A stretch of 64,000 nucleotides of DNA, from NCBI GenBank assembly GCA_963746265.1, contig CAVVAM010000014.1, positions 62,001 to 126,000 on the forward strand, written 5' to 3'. Both the position numbers and the translations under genes were made by a program. The notes under the pieces are model-generated. The model saw only the letters and a list, made by a program, of their open reading frames with translations. It was not told the origin of the DNA and ran no database searches. Positions 8,113 to 16,728 of this stretch are shown piece after piece. Position 1 is the first letter of the stretch. Each line of letters begins with the position of its first letter. The stretch comes from Ilumatobacter sp963746265 (GTDB taxonomy: Bacteria; Actinomycetota; Acidimicrobiia; Acidimicrobiales; Ilumatobacteraceae).

Positions 8113-8931
8113 ATGGAGCGATCTCTCGCCGGTGTCCTCTTCCTCGTCGCGGCAGTGGCATTCAGCCTCGCCGCGGGCGGATGGTGGATGCAGCGCATCG
8201 CATTCACCCCCGACGAGACCCGTGACACGACGTTCGCCATCCTCGAAGAAGCCGACATCCGACTGGAGCTCAACACCGTGATCACGGGTGCCGTCGCCGG
8301 CACCGTGCAACAGCCAGCCGGAGACCTCGCCGAGATGCTGGAGACGGCAGTGCTGTCGACGCGACCGGGTGCCACGGTCATGATGCCGGTGATCCGTCAG
8401 GCCCACGACCGCATCATCGGATTGCGCGACGACGATCCGATCCAGATCACCGGGGACGAGCTCGTGCCGATCGTCCGCGACCAACGGGCGGCAGAGGTTG
8501 CCGTGGTCGCCCTGCCGATCCAGCCGATCGGCGTGCTGAAGACGACGAGGTCGATGCTCGGTTGGCTGATCCCGATCAGCGCCACGATCGGACTGATCGC
8601 GCTCGTCCTCGGCATCATCGCACGGCCCGAACGGCGTGACGTGCTGAGGGGCCTCGGAGAATTCGGCCTCGCCCTCGCCGCCTCGATGCTCGTGTTCGGC
8701 TACCTGATCCCGGTCCAGTTCCTCACCGCGATCGACAATCGCACGTGGACTCACGCGATCCCGCGCCTCGCGCTGCGCACCCTGCCGGTCGTGGTCGGCA
8801 CGGCAGCGATCTGCGCGGTCGGCGGCGTCGTCCTCATTCTGGCGTCGCGAGCCGGCGGCAAGCGGCGGCAGTGGTCGACGCCGCTGTCGGTGGCGCGATA
8901 CCGCGGCGGCGACAACCCCGGGTGGGGTTGA
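8113..8931 (+). CDS. Predicted membrane protein with extracytoplasmic loop
   Basis: A 272-aa protein of unknown family. One hydrophobic segment at the N-terminus (about 5-27) is followed by a polar domain to about residue 155, then three more membrane segments (about 160-182, 195-215, 230-250) and a basic C-terminal tail (SRAGGKRRQW). The polar part between TM1 and TM2 probably lies outside the membrane and contains repeated predicted helices. ATG 8113 was preferred over a TTG at 8095 because it directly precedes the hydrophobic segment. Divergent from the DUF983 gene. Confidence 0.7.
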   Translation: MERSLAGVLFLVAAVAFSLAAGGWWMQRIAFTPDETRDTTFAILEEADIRLELNTVITGAVAGTVQQPAGDLAEMLETAVLSTRPGATVMMPVIRQAHDRIIGLRDDDPIQITGDELVPIVRDQRAAEVAVVALPIQPIGVLKTTRSMLGWLIPISATIGLIALVLGIIARPERRDVLRGLGEFGLALAASMLVFGYLIPVQFLTAIDNRTWTHAIPRLALRTLPVVVGTAAICAVGGVVLILASRAGGKRRQWSTPLSVARYRGGDNPGWG

Positions 8932-8942
8932 GCCCCGGCCGT

Positions 8943-9680
8943 TCAGGCGACGTCCATCACCCGCAGGCGGTACGACGCCAGCCCGAGCGCGACGACGGAC
9001 GCGACCAACGGCACCACGACCGCCACCCCGAGCGACAGGTCACCCAGGTCGAGATCGACCTCGGTGACGGAGGTGAGGATCGAGCGGGTGTACCCACGGA
9101 TCGCCAGCTTCGCGGCGAAGCTGCCGAACGCCGCGACGATGCCCTCCCAGATCAGGACATAACCCAGGCCCCAGACGATCGCGTTCTTGAGCAACAGACC
9201 GACCAGCACGAACAGCGCCGAGTACGCGAGGACGCCCACCGTTCCCGCCACGGCGGTCGCTCCGACCAGGCTCGCGCCGCCGTCGACGGCGACCGACGAC
9301 GCGATCAACGGCACCAGTGTCAGCGGCAGGCTCACCGTGACGGCTGCGAGCCAGGCTCCCACCACGATCGGCCATCGATCCATCGGCCGCAACCACAGGT
9401 AGACGAGCGTGCCGTCCTCACGCATGTCGCCGAGCGCAGCCGAAGCGAACACGAGCGCCACGATCGGCACCAGCGTCGTGAATCCGAGATCGGCGATCAG
9501 CCGGACACCCGTCTCGACGGGGTCGGTGCGATCATCGGCGGCACCGACGGCCACCGCCACCGCCGTCACGACGGCTCCGACGAGGACGAGCGCAGCGATC
9601 CGGCCACGCGTGATCAGCTGGCGGAGCACGATGCCGTAGCTGAGGCGCATGGTCCGGCCGGGGGCGACGACGCGACTCAT
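8943..9680 (-). CDS. ABC-2 type transporter permease (second of operon)
   Basis: A 245-aa membrane protein with about six hydrophobic segments, and LGDMREDGTLVYLWLRPMDRW between TM2 and TM3. That motif (E-D-G-T, then a cleft and L/WLRP) is common in ABC-2 permeases. Its ATG overlaps the stop of the preceding ATPase gene (ATGA at 9680-9677), giving tight coupling. It is the last gene of a four-gene minus-strand operon: ATPase, permease, ATPase, permease. Substrate unknown. Confidence 0.82.
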   Translation of the reverse strand: MSRVVAPGRTMRLSYGIVLRQLITRGRIAALVLVGAVVTAVAVAVGAADDRTDPVETGVRLIADLGFTTLVPIVALVFASAALGDMREDGTLVYLWLRPMDRWPIVVGAWLAAVTVSLPLTLVPLIASSVAVDGGASLVGATAVAGTVGVLAYSALFVLVGLLLKNAIVWGLGYVLIWEGIVAAFGSFAAKLAIRGYTRSILTSVTEVDLDLGDLSLGVAVVVPLVASVVALGLASYRLRVMDVA

Positions 9681-10663
9681 CGACGCTCCACGAGGTAGCG
9701 GAACACCGATTCCAGGTCGTCGTCGGTCGGCTCGACCTCACGCAGTCGCACGCCGCACTCGCGGGCCACGACGGCGATGTTGCGCCCGAAGAGATCGACG
9801 TCGCTCGTATCGATCGTGAGCGAGTCGACCGCGATCGAGATCCCACTGACGAGACCCCGGCCGACCAGGGCTGCAGCGAGCTCTCGCGGCGCGTCGGCCG
9901 CGACGCGGATCCGGTGTGGACGGTCGTCCATCAGGTTGCGCAGGTCGCGGTAGTCGCCGGTGGCCGCCAGCCGACCCTGTGCGATGACGAGGACACGCGA
10001 ACCGAGCCGCGCGACCTCGTCGAGCACGTGGCTCGACACCAGCAGGCAGATGCCGTCGTCCCCGAGTTGGTGGAACAGACGGATCATCCGGTTGCGCTGT
10101 ACCGGGTCGAGACCGGTCAGCGGCTCGTCGAGGATCAGCACATCCGGCTCGTGGACGAGTGCCGCCGCAAGCTTGACCCGCTGCCGCATGCCCTTCGAAT
10201 ACGCACCGACCGGCTTGGGTTCATGGGCATCGAGCTCGACCAGGTCGAGCACTCGCTGGGCGGCCGACGCGGCGTGCTCGACGCCCTGTGTCTCGGCGGT
10301 GACCTCGACGAACCGGCGCGCCGACAGACGATCGAAGAGGGCGTCCTGCTGCGGCGCCAGTCCGATCCGGCCGCGCACCGCCCGATCGTCGCGGGCGTCG
10401 GCGCCGAGCACCCTGACGGTCCCCCGGGTCGGCGCGGTGAGCCCGCACATCACCCGGAACAGGGTCGACTTCCCGGCGCCGTTCGGACCGAGCAACGCCG
10501 TCACACCGGGGCCGACGGAGAACGTGACATCGGACACCGCGACCACGTCGCCGTACGACTTGGTGACGTTCACGACGTCGACGATCGCTCCGGGAACGGC
10601 CGCCGCGACCTTCGGCGGCGAGAGCGGATCGCCCGCCGGGGTGGGTGGGGCCCAGTTCGTCAT
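9677..10663 (-). CDS. ABC transporter ATP-binding protein (second pair)
   Basis: A 328-aa ABC-2 type ATPase. Walker A is GPNGAGKST (about 63-71), the Q-loop is in GLAPQQDALF, the signature is YSKGMRQRVKLA, Walker B is VLILDEPLTGLDP, and the H-loop is VSSHVLDE. The last 80 residues form the small C-terminal domain typical of drug and lipid exporters. The ATG at 10663 overlaps the upstream permease stop (ATGA). An N-terminal proline-rich tail of about 30 aa precedes the first strand. Partner permease is most likely 8943-9680. Confidence 0.92.
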   Translation of the reverse strand: MTNWAPPTPAGDPLSPPKVAAAVPGAIVDVVNVTKSYGDVVAVSDVTFSVGPGVTALLGPNGAGKSTLFRVMCGLTAPTRGTVRVLGADARDDRAVRGRIGLAPQQDALFDRLSARRFVEVTAETQGVEHAASAAQRVLDLVELDAHEPKPVGAYSKGMRQRVKLAAALVHEPDVLILDEPLTGLDPVQRNRMIRLFHQLGDDGICLLVSSHVLDEVARLGSRVLVIAQGRLAATGDYRDLRNLMDDRPHRIRVAADAPRELAAALVGRGLVSGISIAVDSLTIDTSDVDLFGRNIAVVARECGVRLREVEPTDDDLESVFRYLVERR

Positions 10664-11523
10664 CAGACGGCCGCCAACTTCCGGTAGCGGAACACGAGCA
10701 GACCGGCGCCGAGTGCGGTCCATCCGCAACATCCGGCGGCGACCAGCCACGTGCTGACCGTGGTGTACTCGGCGGTTCGATCGCCGAAGAGCCGCGGCGC
10801 CATCTCGAGGGCGACACCGAGCGGATCGAGCACCCGCCAGGTCTCGGCCAGTTCGGCGACGTCGACGAGCACGTTGGTGACGATCGACGCGCCCAGCATC
10901 ACGAACACCACGGCGATGCTGGCGAATGCCCGGCGGTTGGTGAGACTCGACACGCCCAGGCTCACCGCCGTGTACACGATGCAGATGATCAGACCGGCGA
11001 GCAGGAGCCGCCCCATGACCCCGAACCAGCCGAAGAAGCCTTCGGGGCCCTGACTCTGGAACGTGTACCCCAGCAGCCACAACACCGGCGGACCGAGCAC
11101 GACCAGCGACATCGTGCCGAGCACGGCGATCACCTTCGACCCGACGTAGCTCGACCGCGACAGCGGCGTCGACAGATACAGCGCGAACATGCCGTCGCGC
11201 TGATCGCGCACGATCGCCTCCGGGGCGACCAGCGCGACGAACACGATCGTGGCGACGAACGCGAAGCCGAAGAACTCCCAGTACTCGGGCCGCAGTTCGT
11301 CGCCGAAATCGCCGAGCAGTACGGAAATCGCCAGGAAGGCGACCGCCGGCACGAATGCGATCACCAGCACGATGATCGGGAAGATCTTGTGGCGCGCCTT
11401 CCGGCCGAGCCCGAGGATGCTCCGCACGGTGTGCCACGCGACCGATCGCATCGCGCCGACGACGCCCGACCGCTCGCCGTCGAACCGTCGATAGCCCCGG
11501 TCGAGGATCCGGGCGTCGCTCAT
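10663..11523 (-). CDS. ABC-2 type transporter permease (first of operon)
   Basis: A 286-aa permease with six predicted membrane segments. Between TM2 and TM3 it has AIVRDQRDGMFALYLSTPLSRSSYVGSK, the ABC-2 (CcmB/NatB-like) amphipathic signature. The basic N-terminus (about 45 aa) is cytoplasmic. The start is preceded by AAGGAG with good spacing and overlaps the upstream ATPase stop by 4 nt (ATGA). Gly-Phe-rich loop GPEGFFGWFG lies in the middle. Confidence 0.85.
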   Translation of the reverse strand: MSDARILDRGYRRFDGERSGVVGAMRSVAWHTVRSILGLGRKARHKIFPIIVLVIAFVPAVAFLAISVLLGDFGDELRPEYWEFFGFAFVATIVFVALVAPEAIVRDQRDGMFALYLSTPLSRSSYVGSKVIAVLGTMSLVVLGPPVLWLLGYTFQSQGPEGFFGWFGVMGRLLLAGLIICIVYTAVSLGVSSLTNRRAFASIAVVFVMLGASIVTNVLVDVAELAETWRVLDPLGVALEMAPRLFGDRTAEYTTVSTWLVAAGCCGWTALGAGLLVFRYRKLAAV

Positions 11524-12461
11524 CGGCGAGCTCCTTCGAACAGGTCCTCGAGGCGCCGCCGACGACGGACGATGCGTCGCACACGCGCCTCGGCTGCGGC
11601 GACGGCGTCCCGAACGCGGTCCGCCACCTCGTCGGCATCCGTGCCGACCACCTCGAACCGGTACGACCCCGGATCCTGCCGGACGTCGAGACCGGCCTCG
11701 CCGAGCATCTCGACCACCTGGGCGAGCGCCTGCGGGCGGTCCTCGACATCGACCAGTTCGACCACGACACCCTCGTCGGTTCCCACGAGGTTCGAGAGCC
11801 GGCCCTGGGCCACGAGCCGCCCGGCGTCCAGGGCGACGACGTGGTCGCAGATGCGTTCGACCTCTTCGAGCAGGTGGGACGACAGCAGTACGTCGATGCG
11901 GTACTCGGCGCTGATCTGGCGGATGAGTGCCAACATCTCGTCGCGCTGCACGGGGTCGAGGCCGTCGGTCGGCTCGTCGAGCAGGATGAGCGACGGATCG
12001 GCGGCGATGGACTGGGCGAGCTTCACCCGCTGGCGCTGGCCCGTCGACATCGTGCCGAGCGGACGGAAGCGCTCCTCGCCGAGGCCCACGAGCCAAAGTG
12101 CGTCGCTGGCCCGGCCACGTGCCTCCTGGCGCGGCATGCCCCGGACCTCGGCCAGGTGCTTGACGAAGTCGGACGCCGGCATCTCGTCGGGGAACACGTT
12201 GCGTTCCGGCCCGTAGCCGACCAGCGCTCGGAGGTCCGAGCCACGGTGTGCCGGGTCGAGTCCGAGCACACTGACCGATCCGCTGGTGGGCGCTCGTAGG
12301 CCGAGCACGATGCTCATGAACGTCGTCTTGCCCGCCCCGTTGGCGCCGACGAGCCCGGTGATGCCTGGCTCGACCGATACGTCGAGCTCGTCGAGCGCAC
12401 GATGCTGCCCGAATCGCATCGTCAGCCCCTGGGCGGAGATCACCGGCACGGATCCGATCAT
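11520..12461 (-). CDS. ABC transporter ATP-binding protein (first of operon)
   Basis: A 313-aa ATPase with Walker A GANGAGKTT, the Q-loop region in YGPERNVFPDEMPASDF, signature MSTGQRQRVKLA, Walker B LILLDEPTDGLDP and H-loop LLSSHLLEE. A C-terminal regulatory segment rich in Arg follows (VRRIVRRRRRLEDLFEG). ATG 12461 begins close to the first strand; ATG 12485 (8 codons earlier) is an alternative, and neither has a good ribosome binding site. First gene of the exporter operon, coupled to the permease by ATGA. Confidence 0.9.
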   Translation of the reverse strand: MIGSVPVISAQGLTMRFGQHRALDELDVSVEPGITGLVGANGAGKTTFMSIVLGLRAPTSGSVSVLGLDPAHRGSDLRALVGYGPERNVFPDEMPASDFVKHLAEVRGMPRQEARGRASDALWLVGLGEERFRPLGTMSTGQRQRVKLAQSIAADPSLILLDEPTDGLDPVQRDEMLALIRQISAEYRIDVLLSSHLLEEVERICDHVVALDAGRLVAQGRLSNLVGTDEGVVVELVDVEDRPQALAQVVEMLGEAGLDVRQDPGSYRFEVVGTDADEVADRVRDAVAAAEARVRRIVRRRRRLEDLFEGARR

Positions 12462-12555
12462 GCCAGTTGTCGAGCCGTACACCATCGGCCGAACGGGCGA
12501 ACCGGCGTCATCCTCACGATGGATGCCGCCGGCGATGCGTGAGGTCGGTTCGTGA

Positions 12556-13926
12556 TCAGCCGGTCAGCTCGTCGACGAAGTCGCGGAACACGTCGGCGTA
12601 CATCATCGCTGCCGTCTCGTCGTGCATGACCGAGATCAACCACTGCTCGTCCAGGCCGGGCGGCAGCAGTATGCCGCGGTTGATGCCGTGGATCCACTGT
12701 GCGAACGCGAGGTCGAAGTCGGTCGCCTTGTAGTCGCGGTAGTTCCGCACCGGCGTCTCGGACCAGGTGATGCAACCCTTGGCGCCGAACTCGACGGTAT
12801 GGGCCGGGATCCCCGACTCGTCGATGATCGCCTGACAGGCGGCGACGAGGCGCTGGTTGCGGGCGATCGTCTGCTCGACGATCGGGCGCGTGCAGGCCTC
12901 GGTCAGGGTCGCCTTCACGGCGGCCATCACGAGTGGGTTGCCGTTGTAGGTGCCGAGATGCAGCACGGTTCCACGGGTGATCAGATCCATGTACTCGGCC
13001 TTGCCGCCGAACGCTCCGACCGGGAACCCGCCACCGATGGATTTGGCGAGCGTCACGAGATCGGGCTCCACGCCGAGCTGCTTGGTGGCGCCTCCGTAGC
13101 CGGCGGTGATACCGGTCTTCACCTCGTCGAAGATCAGCAGCGTGCCGTACTTGTCGCAGATCTCACGCACCGCTTGGAGATAGCCCTCCTCGGGGAGGCA
13201 GATCCCGATGTTCTCCAGGACGGGCTCGACGATGAACGCCGCCACGTCCCCGGTGGCCAACGCGCGGTCCAGCGCTTCGGGGTTGTTGAAGGGGATGACG
13301 ATGACGTCGTCGAGCGTGCCCTTGGTGAGACCGGCCGACTGCGGGACGGCGTTGGGCGAGTCGGCGGGTCCGGCGTCGTCGAGCGACGGCTTGTTCGAGA
13401 CCATCACCTCGTCGTGGTGACCGTGGTACCCGCCCTCGACCTTGACCAACTTCTCCCGGCCGGTGGCACCCCGGGCGAGACGGATCGCGTCCATGGTCGC
13501 CTCGGTTCCCGAGTTCGTCGGTCGCCACATCGGGAGGCCGTAGCGCTCGGCGAGCAGCTCGCCGACATCGGCGTTGAGCTCGCACGGCGTCACGTACAGG
13601 GTGCCGTGCTCCAACTGCTTGCTGACGGCGGCGTGCACCGCCGGATTCATGTGGCCGGCGAACAACGCACCGAAGCCCATGTCGTAGTCGACGTACTCGT
13701 TGTCGTCGACGTCGATCATCTTCGATCCGGATGCGTGCTTGACCACGATCGGCCAGGGGTCGTAGGCCTGGAAGCTCGAGGGCACGCCGCCCGGCATGAC
13801 CTTGCGGGCGCGCTCGGTCGCGACCTGCGACTGCTGCGTACGTTGCGAGTAGAGCGCCATCTCGCGCTCGGTGATCTGCTTCGCCTTGGCCACCAGGGTG
13901 TGGTGGCGATCGTCGTGGCTGGACAC
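12556..13926 (-). CDS. Class III aminotransferase (glutamate-1-semialdehyde aminomutase-like)
   Basis: PLP enzyme of 456 aa. It has VMPGGVPSSFQAYDPWP (family N-terminal signature), PTNSGTEATMDAIRLARG (phosphate and cofactor contact), GGYHGHHD, IFDEVKTGI (Asp contacting the pyridine N) and TLAKSIGGGFPVGAFGG with the Schiff-base Lys. This is the glutamate-1-semialdehyde aminomutase subgroup of omega-transaminases, many of which are aminotransferases of unknown substrate. No haem genes are near, so a role in haem synthesis is not implied. The GTG start at 13926 is divergent from the ArsR-fusion gene. Confidence 0.88.
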   Translation of the reverse strand: MSSHDDRHHTLVAKAKQITEREMALYSQRTQQSQVATERARKVMPGGVPSSFQAYDPWPIVVKHASGSKMIDVDDNEYVDYDMGFGALFAGHMNPAVHAAVSKQLEHGTLYVTPCELNADVGELLAERYGLPMWRPTNSGTEATMDAIRLARGATGREKLVKVEGGYHGHHDEVMVSNKPSLDDAGPADSPNAVPQSAGLTKGTLDDVIVIPFNNPEALDRALATGDVAAFIVEPVLENIGICLPEEGYLQAVREICDKYGTLLIFDEVKTGITAGYGGATKQLGVEPDLVTLAKSIGGGFPVGAFGGKAEYMDLITRGTVLHLGTYNGNPLVMAAVKATLTEACTRPIVEQTIARNQRLVAACQAIIDESGIPAHTVEFGAKGCITWSETPVRNYRDYKATDFDLAFAQWIHGINRGILLPPGLDEQWLISVMHDETAAMMYADVFRDFVDELTG

Positions 13927-13996
13927 GGGTATCGGTGCTTTCTGTGAGGTCGGTCCGCCCAGGCTAGGTCACTCCGCACGCGCCACGGGCAGCTTG

Positions 13997-14020
13997 ATAG
14001 GTAAGTGATCATTTACCTAT
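13997..14020. promoter_or_regulatory. 24-bp palindrome abutting the ArsR-fusion start (probable operator)
   Basis: Arms ATAGGTAA and TTACCTAT are perfect inverted repeats, and the centre contains TGATCA; only one base pair of the 24-bp dyad is mismatched. It is AT-rich against a GC-rich background and ends 1 nt before the GTG start at 14022. ArsR-family repressors bind such dyads over promoters, so autoregulation is likely. The divergent aminotransferase start is 70 bp away and could share it. Confidence 0.7.
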
Positions 14021-14021
14021 T

Positions 14022-14789
14022 GTGGAACTCGTGGACCAGGTGTTCCGAGCGATCGACGACCGCGGGCGACGCACACTGCTCGACGCCCTCTTCGAGCGGG
14101 ACGGCCAGACCTTGCTGCAGCTCTGCGCACTCCTCCCCGACATGAGCCGCCAGGGCGTGATGAACCACCTCCGGCTCCTCGAGTCGGCCGAGCTGGTCGT
14201 CACCCACAGGGCGGGACGCAAGAAGTACCACTACCTGAACCCCGTCCCGATCCAGCTGATCAGCGACCGCTGGATCAGCAAGTACGCGGCTCCACGGGTC
14301 GACGCGCTCGTCGCCCTCGGACGCCGCACCGAGCAAGGAAGCACCATGAACCGACCCGTACACATCTACCAGGCCTACATCAGGGCATCGGTCGACGCCG
14401 TCTGGCAGGCGATCGTCGACCCCGATCAGACCGTCCAGTACTTCTACGGCACGCGCGTACGATCCGACTGGCAGGTCGGCGGCCCGATGAGCTATCTGAA
14501 CGCCGACGGTGGTCTCGTGAGCGAGGGCACCGTGCTGGCGATCGACCCGCCGAACCGCATCGAGTTCACGTTCACCGCGCTGTGGGACGAGGCGCTGACT
14601 GCCGAGGGGCCGTGTCGCGAGGTGTGGTCGATCGACGAGGTCAACGGCATGTCACGACTCACGATCGAGCTCTACGACGTCACGACCGAGAGCGCGACCT
14701 ATCGCGACTTCGTGCAGGGTTTCCCGTACATCGTGTCGGGACTCAAGTCGCTGCTCGAGACCGGCACTGCGCTCCCGGCTCCGTACTGA
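14022..14789 (+). CDS. ArsR-family regulator fused to SRPBCC (AHSA1) domain
   Basis: A 255-aa protein with two domains in one frame. Residues 1-100 form a winged helix: DRGRRTLLDALFERDGQTLLQLC, then the recognition region MSRQGVMNHLRLLESAELV and the wing HRAGRKKYHYLN. Residues 109-255 form an SRPBCC/AHSA1-like lipid-binding fold (YIRASVDAVWQAIVDPDQT, WQVGGPMSY, RIEFTFTALWDE). In many actinobacteria these are two adjacent genes. Here there is no stop between them, but an internal ATG at 14346 has AAGGAAG just upstream, so the SRPBCC part may also be made alone. A large palindrome lies immediately upstream. The regulated ligand is unknown. Confidence 0.85.
   Translation: MELVDQVFRAIDDRGRRTLLDALFERDGQTLLQLCALLPDMSRQGVMNHLRLLESAELVVTHRAGRKKYHYLNPVPIQLISDRWISKYAAPRVDALVALGRRTEQGSTMNRPVHIYQAYIRASVDAVWQAIVDPDQTVQYFYGTRVRSDWQVGGPMSYLNADGGLVSEGTVLAIDPPNRIEFTFTALWDEALTAEGPCREVWSIDEVNGMSRLTIELYDVTTESATYRDFVQGFPYIVSGLKSLLETGTALPAPY
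14334..14348 (+). promoter_or_regulatory. Internal ribosome binding site and in-frame ATG within the ArsR-SRPBCC gene
   Basis: AAGGAAG followed by CACC and ATG 14346, in frame with the fusion. It sits exactly at the domain junction (codon 109), as expected if a formerly separate SRPBCC gene keeps its own initiation site. Confidence 0.5.
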
Positions 14790-14904
14790 CCCGGTCGGCG
14801 CGGCATCGAGCAGCGGACTCGCGTGTTCCGAGAGGATCGGCCCGGCACGACCGGGACCGGCCGGCGGTGGAGATCGACCGCCCGCCGACGCGGCCACCGC
14901 GGTG

Positions 14905-16122
14905 TCACTTGCGACGGGCTCCCAGTTGCCAGACGCCGGTGACGCGGTCCGGATCGCCCCACACGCTCCGGTCGTCGAGCGGGTTGGTGTCGAGGGTGAT
15001 CACGTCGGCGTCGAACCCCGCCCGCAGCTGACCGGTGTGCGGCGCCTGCGGTCCGAGCGTCTCGGGACCGTTCGCCGTCGCCGCCTCGATCGCCTCGAGA
15101 TCGGTCATGCCGGCGTTGATCAAGTGCAGCACCTCGAGACTGCCGGTGCCGTACATCTGACCGGAGACGAAGATGTCGCAACCGGTTGCGATCTTCACGC
15201 CCTTCGCGACGGCGATCTTCATCGCCTGCTCGTGGACGCCACTGACCATCTGTCCCTTCTCGTGAACGTACCGCGGCAGGTCGTCCTGCCCGAGGAGCGC
15301 CTCGTTGACGTAGCGGGTCGGCACCAGCCAGGTGCCCTGTTCGACCATGAGGTCGGCCGCCTCCTCGTCGAGGAAACTGCCGTGCTCGACCGAGTGGACC
15401 TTCGCCCGGAGCGCCGCCATGATTCCCGCCTTCCCATGGCAGTGGGCCGCGACGATCCGCTCGGCACGGGCCGCCTCCCCCACGATCGCAGCCAGCTCTT
15501 CGTCGGAGAACTGCTGGTGCATCGGGTGGTCGATCTCCGACATCACGCCGCCCGACGCGCAGATCTTGATCAGCTTGGCGTTGGCACGCAGGTCGGTGCG
15601 CACCGCCTTGAGCACCTCCGGTACCCCGTCGCAGAGGATGCTGAAGCCCGTGTTACAGGTCAGCTCGTGGGCGAAGTCGAGCGGAAGCGAGTGCACGTCG
15701 CCGTGGCCGCCCGTGGTCGACAGGATGCGGCCGGCCCCGTAGATGTGCGGCCCGCGCATGCGCCCCTCGGCGACGACCGGAGCCAGACGGAGACCGATAC
15801 CGCCGACATCGCGGACGCTCGTGATACCGCCGTCGAGCACCTTCCCGGCATCTTCCACGGCGCGTGCGGCTGCACCGACGAGGTCGACGGTGGCGAGCGC
15901 ATCGAGGCTCGACAGCGACATGCCGACGAAATGGGTGTGGCAGTCCCACAGGCCGGGCATGACCACCGGGGCCTCGGTGCTCGAGTCGTCCGACGATGCG
16001 GCGGGCGCTCCGGCGGTCGGCCCGGCGTAGACGATCGAGCCGTGCTCCATCACGACGGTGCCCCGCTCGATCGGCTCCCCTCGACCGGGGATCAGGACGT
16101 CAGCAACGATGCGGGTTGACAT
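14905..16122 (-). CDS. Amidohydrolase family metal-dependent hydrolase
   Basis: A 405-aa TIM-barrel amidohydrolase. Visible parts: VMPGLWDCHTHFVG (HxH metal ligands near residue 61), LIKICASGGVMSEID (probable carboxylated Lys on strand 4), AAHCHGKAGI, SVEHGSFLDEE and ATGCD (final Asp). The flanking beta-sandwich is formed by the first 50 and last 50 residues. It resembles imidazolonepropionase-like and Xaa-Pro-dipeptidase (Sgx9260) amidohydrolases. Substrate is not deducible. A TAACGT hexamer 6 nt before the ATG suggests a leaderless message. The 3' end is convergent with the ArsR-fusion gene. Confidence 0.88.
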   Translation of the reverse strand: MSTRIVADVLIPGRGEPIERGTVVMEHGSIVYAGPTAGAPAASSDDSSTEAPVVMPGLWDCHTHFVGMSLSSLDALATVDLVGAAARAVEDAGKVLDGGITSVRDVGGIGLRLAPVVAEGRMRGPHIYGAGRILSTTGGHGDVHSLPLDFAHELTCNTGFSILCDGVPEVLKAVRTDLRANAKLIKICASGGVMSEIDHPMHQQFSDEELAAIVGEAARAERIVAAHCHGKAGIMAALRAKVHSVEHGSFLDEEAADLMVEQGTWLVPTRYVNEALLGQDDLPRYVHEKGQMVSGVHEQAMKIAVAKGVKIATGCDIFVSGQMYGTGSLEVLHLINAGMTDLEAIEAATANGPETLGPQAPHTGQLRAGFDADVITLDTNPLDDRSVWGDPDRVTGVWQLGARRK

Positions 16123-16128
16123 AACCCC

Positions 16129-16134
16129 ACGTTA
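16129..16134 (-). promoter_or_regulatory. Putative -10 hexamer of the amidohydrolase gene
   Basis: TAACGT on the minus strand, 6 nt before the ATG at 16122, with no Shine-Dalgarno between. The divergent flavin-reductase gene has its own TAGCCT 21 bp away. Confidence 0.45.
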
Positions 16135-16154
16135 CGTCCGGGCCCGGATCGTCC

Positions 16155-16160
16155 TAGCCT
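16155..16160 (+). promoter_or_regulatory. Putative -10 hexamer of the flavin reductase gene
   Basis: TAGCCT lies 7 nt before ATG 16168, with no ribosome binding site between. Confidence 0.45.
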
Positions 16161-16167
16161 CGGGCGC

Positions 16168-16671
16168 ATGGCGCTCGACGACGAACTCATCAACAGGATC
16201 ACCTGGAAGATCCCGAACGCACTGGCTCTGGTCGGGTCGCGGGCGGGCGACGAGTGGAACGGAATGACGACGAGCTGGATCACACAGCTGTCGATGGAGC
16301 CGGTGCTGATCGGGATCGGCGTCGACAACGATGCCGTCACCCACCGATTGATCACCGACGGCGGCTCGTTCACGGTCAACCTCTGGTCGGCCGACGACAC
16401 GCGGGTGTTCGTCAAGTTCTCGAAACCGGCGACGTTCGAACCGGAGGGGATGACGCTCAACGACCGGTCGGTGCGCGCCGGCGTGACCGGCGCACCGGTG
16501 TTCGAGGAGGCGATCGCCTTCATGGACTGCGAGGTGCGCCACGCGCATGATCTCGGCACGCACACGCTGTTCATCGGCGAAGTGGTCGACGCCGGCGTGA
16601 GCGACGACGAAGTCCGGGCGGCGGCGATGAGCGACACCCGCATGAAGTACGGCGGTGTCAAGCGGCACTGA
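16168..16671 (+). CDS. Flavin reductase family protein
   Basis: A 167-aa split-barrel FMN-binding protein. NALALVGSRAGDEWNGMTTSWITQLSMEP and GGSFTVNLWSADD are the flavin-contacting segments of flavin reductase/HpaC-like proteins. Members supply reduced flavin to monooxygenases or act as small oxidoreductases. It is followed 57 bp later by a molybdopterin oxidoreductase subunit on the same strand, but each gene has its own TANNNT hexamer. No two-component monooxygenase is nearby. Confidence 0.83.
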   Translation: MALDDELINRITWKIPNALALVGSRAGDEWNGMTTSWITQLSMEPVLIGIGVDNDAVTHRLITDGGSFTVNLWSADDTRVFVKFSKPATFEPEGMTLNDRSVRAGVTGAPVFEEAIAFMDCEVRHAHDLGTHTLFIGEVVDAGVSDDEVRAAAMSDTRMKYGGVKRH

Positions 16672-16714
16672 CCGCTCGGTGGGGGGCCGGCATGGGTCCG
16701 AGCGGTCCGCCTCC

Positions 16715-16720
16715 TAGAGT
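16715..16720 (+). promoter_or_regulatory. Putative -10 hexamer of the molybdopterin subunit gene
   Basis: TAGAGT lies 8 nt before ATG 16729, with no Shine-Dalgarno between. Confidence 0.4.
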
Positions 16721-16728
16721 CGGCCGGG

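Noticed and set aside
14790..14904. GC-rich inverted repeats downstream of the ArsR-fusion gene
   Set aside because: Matches are short and expected at this base composition.
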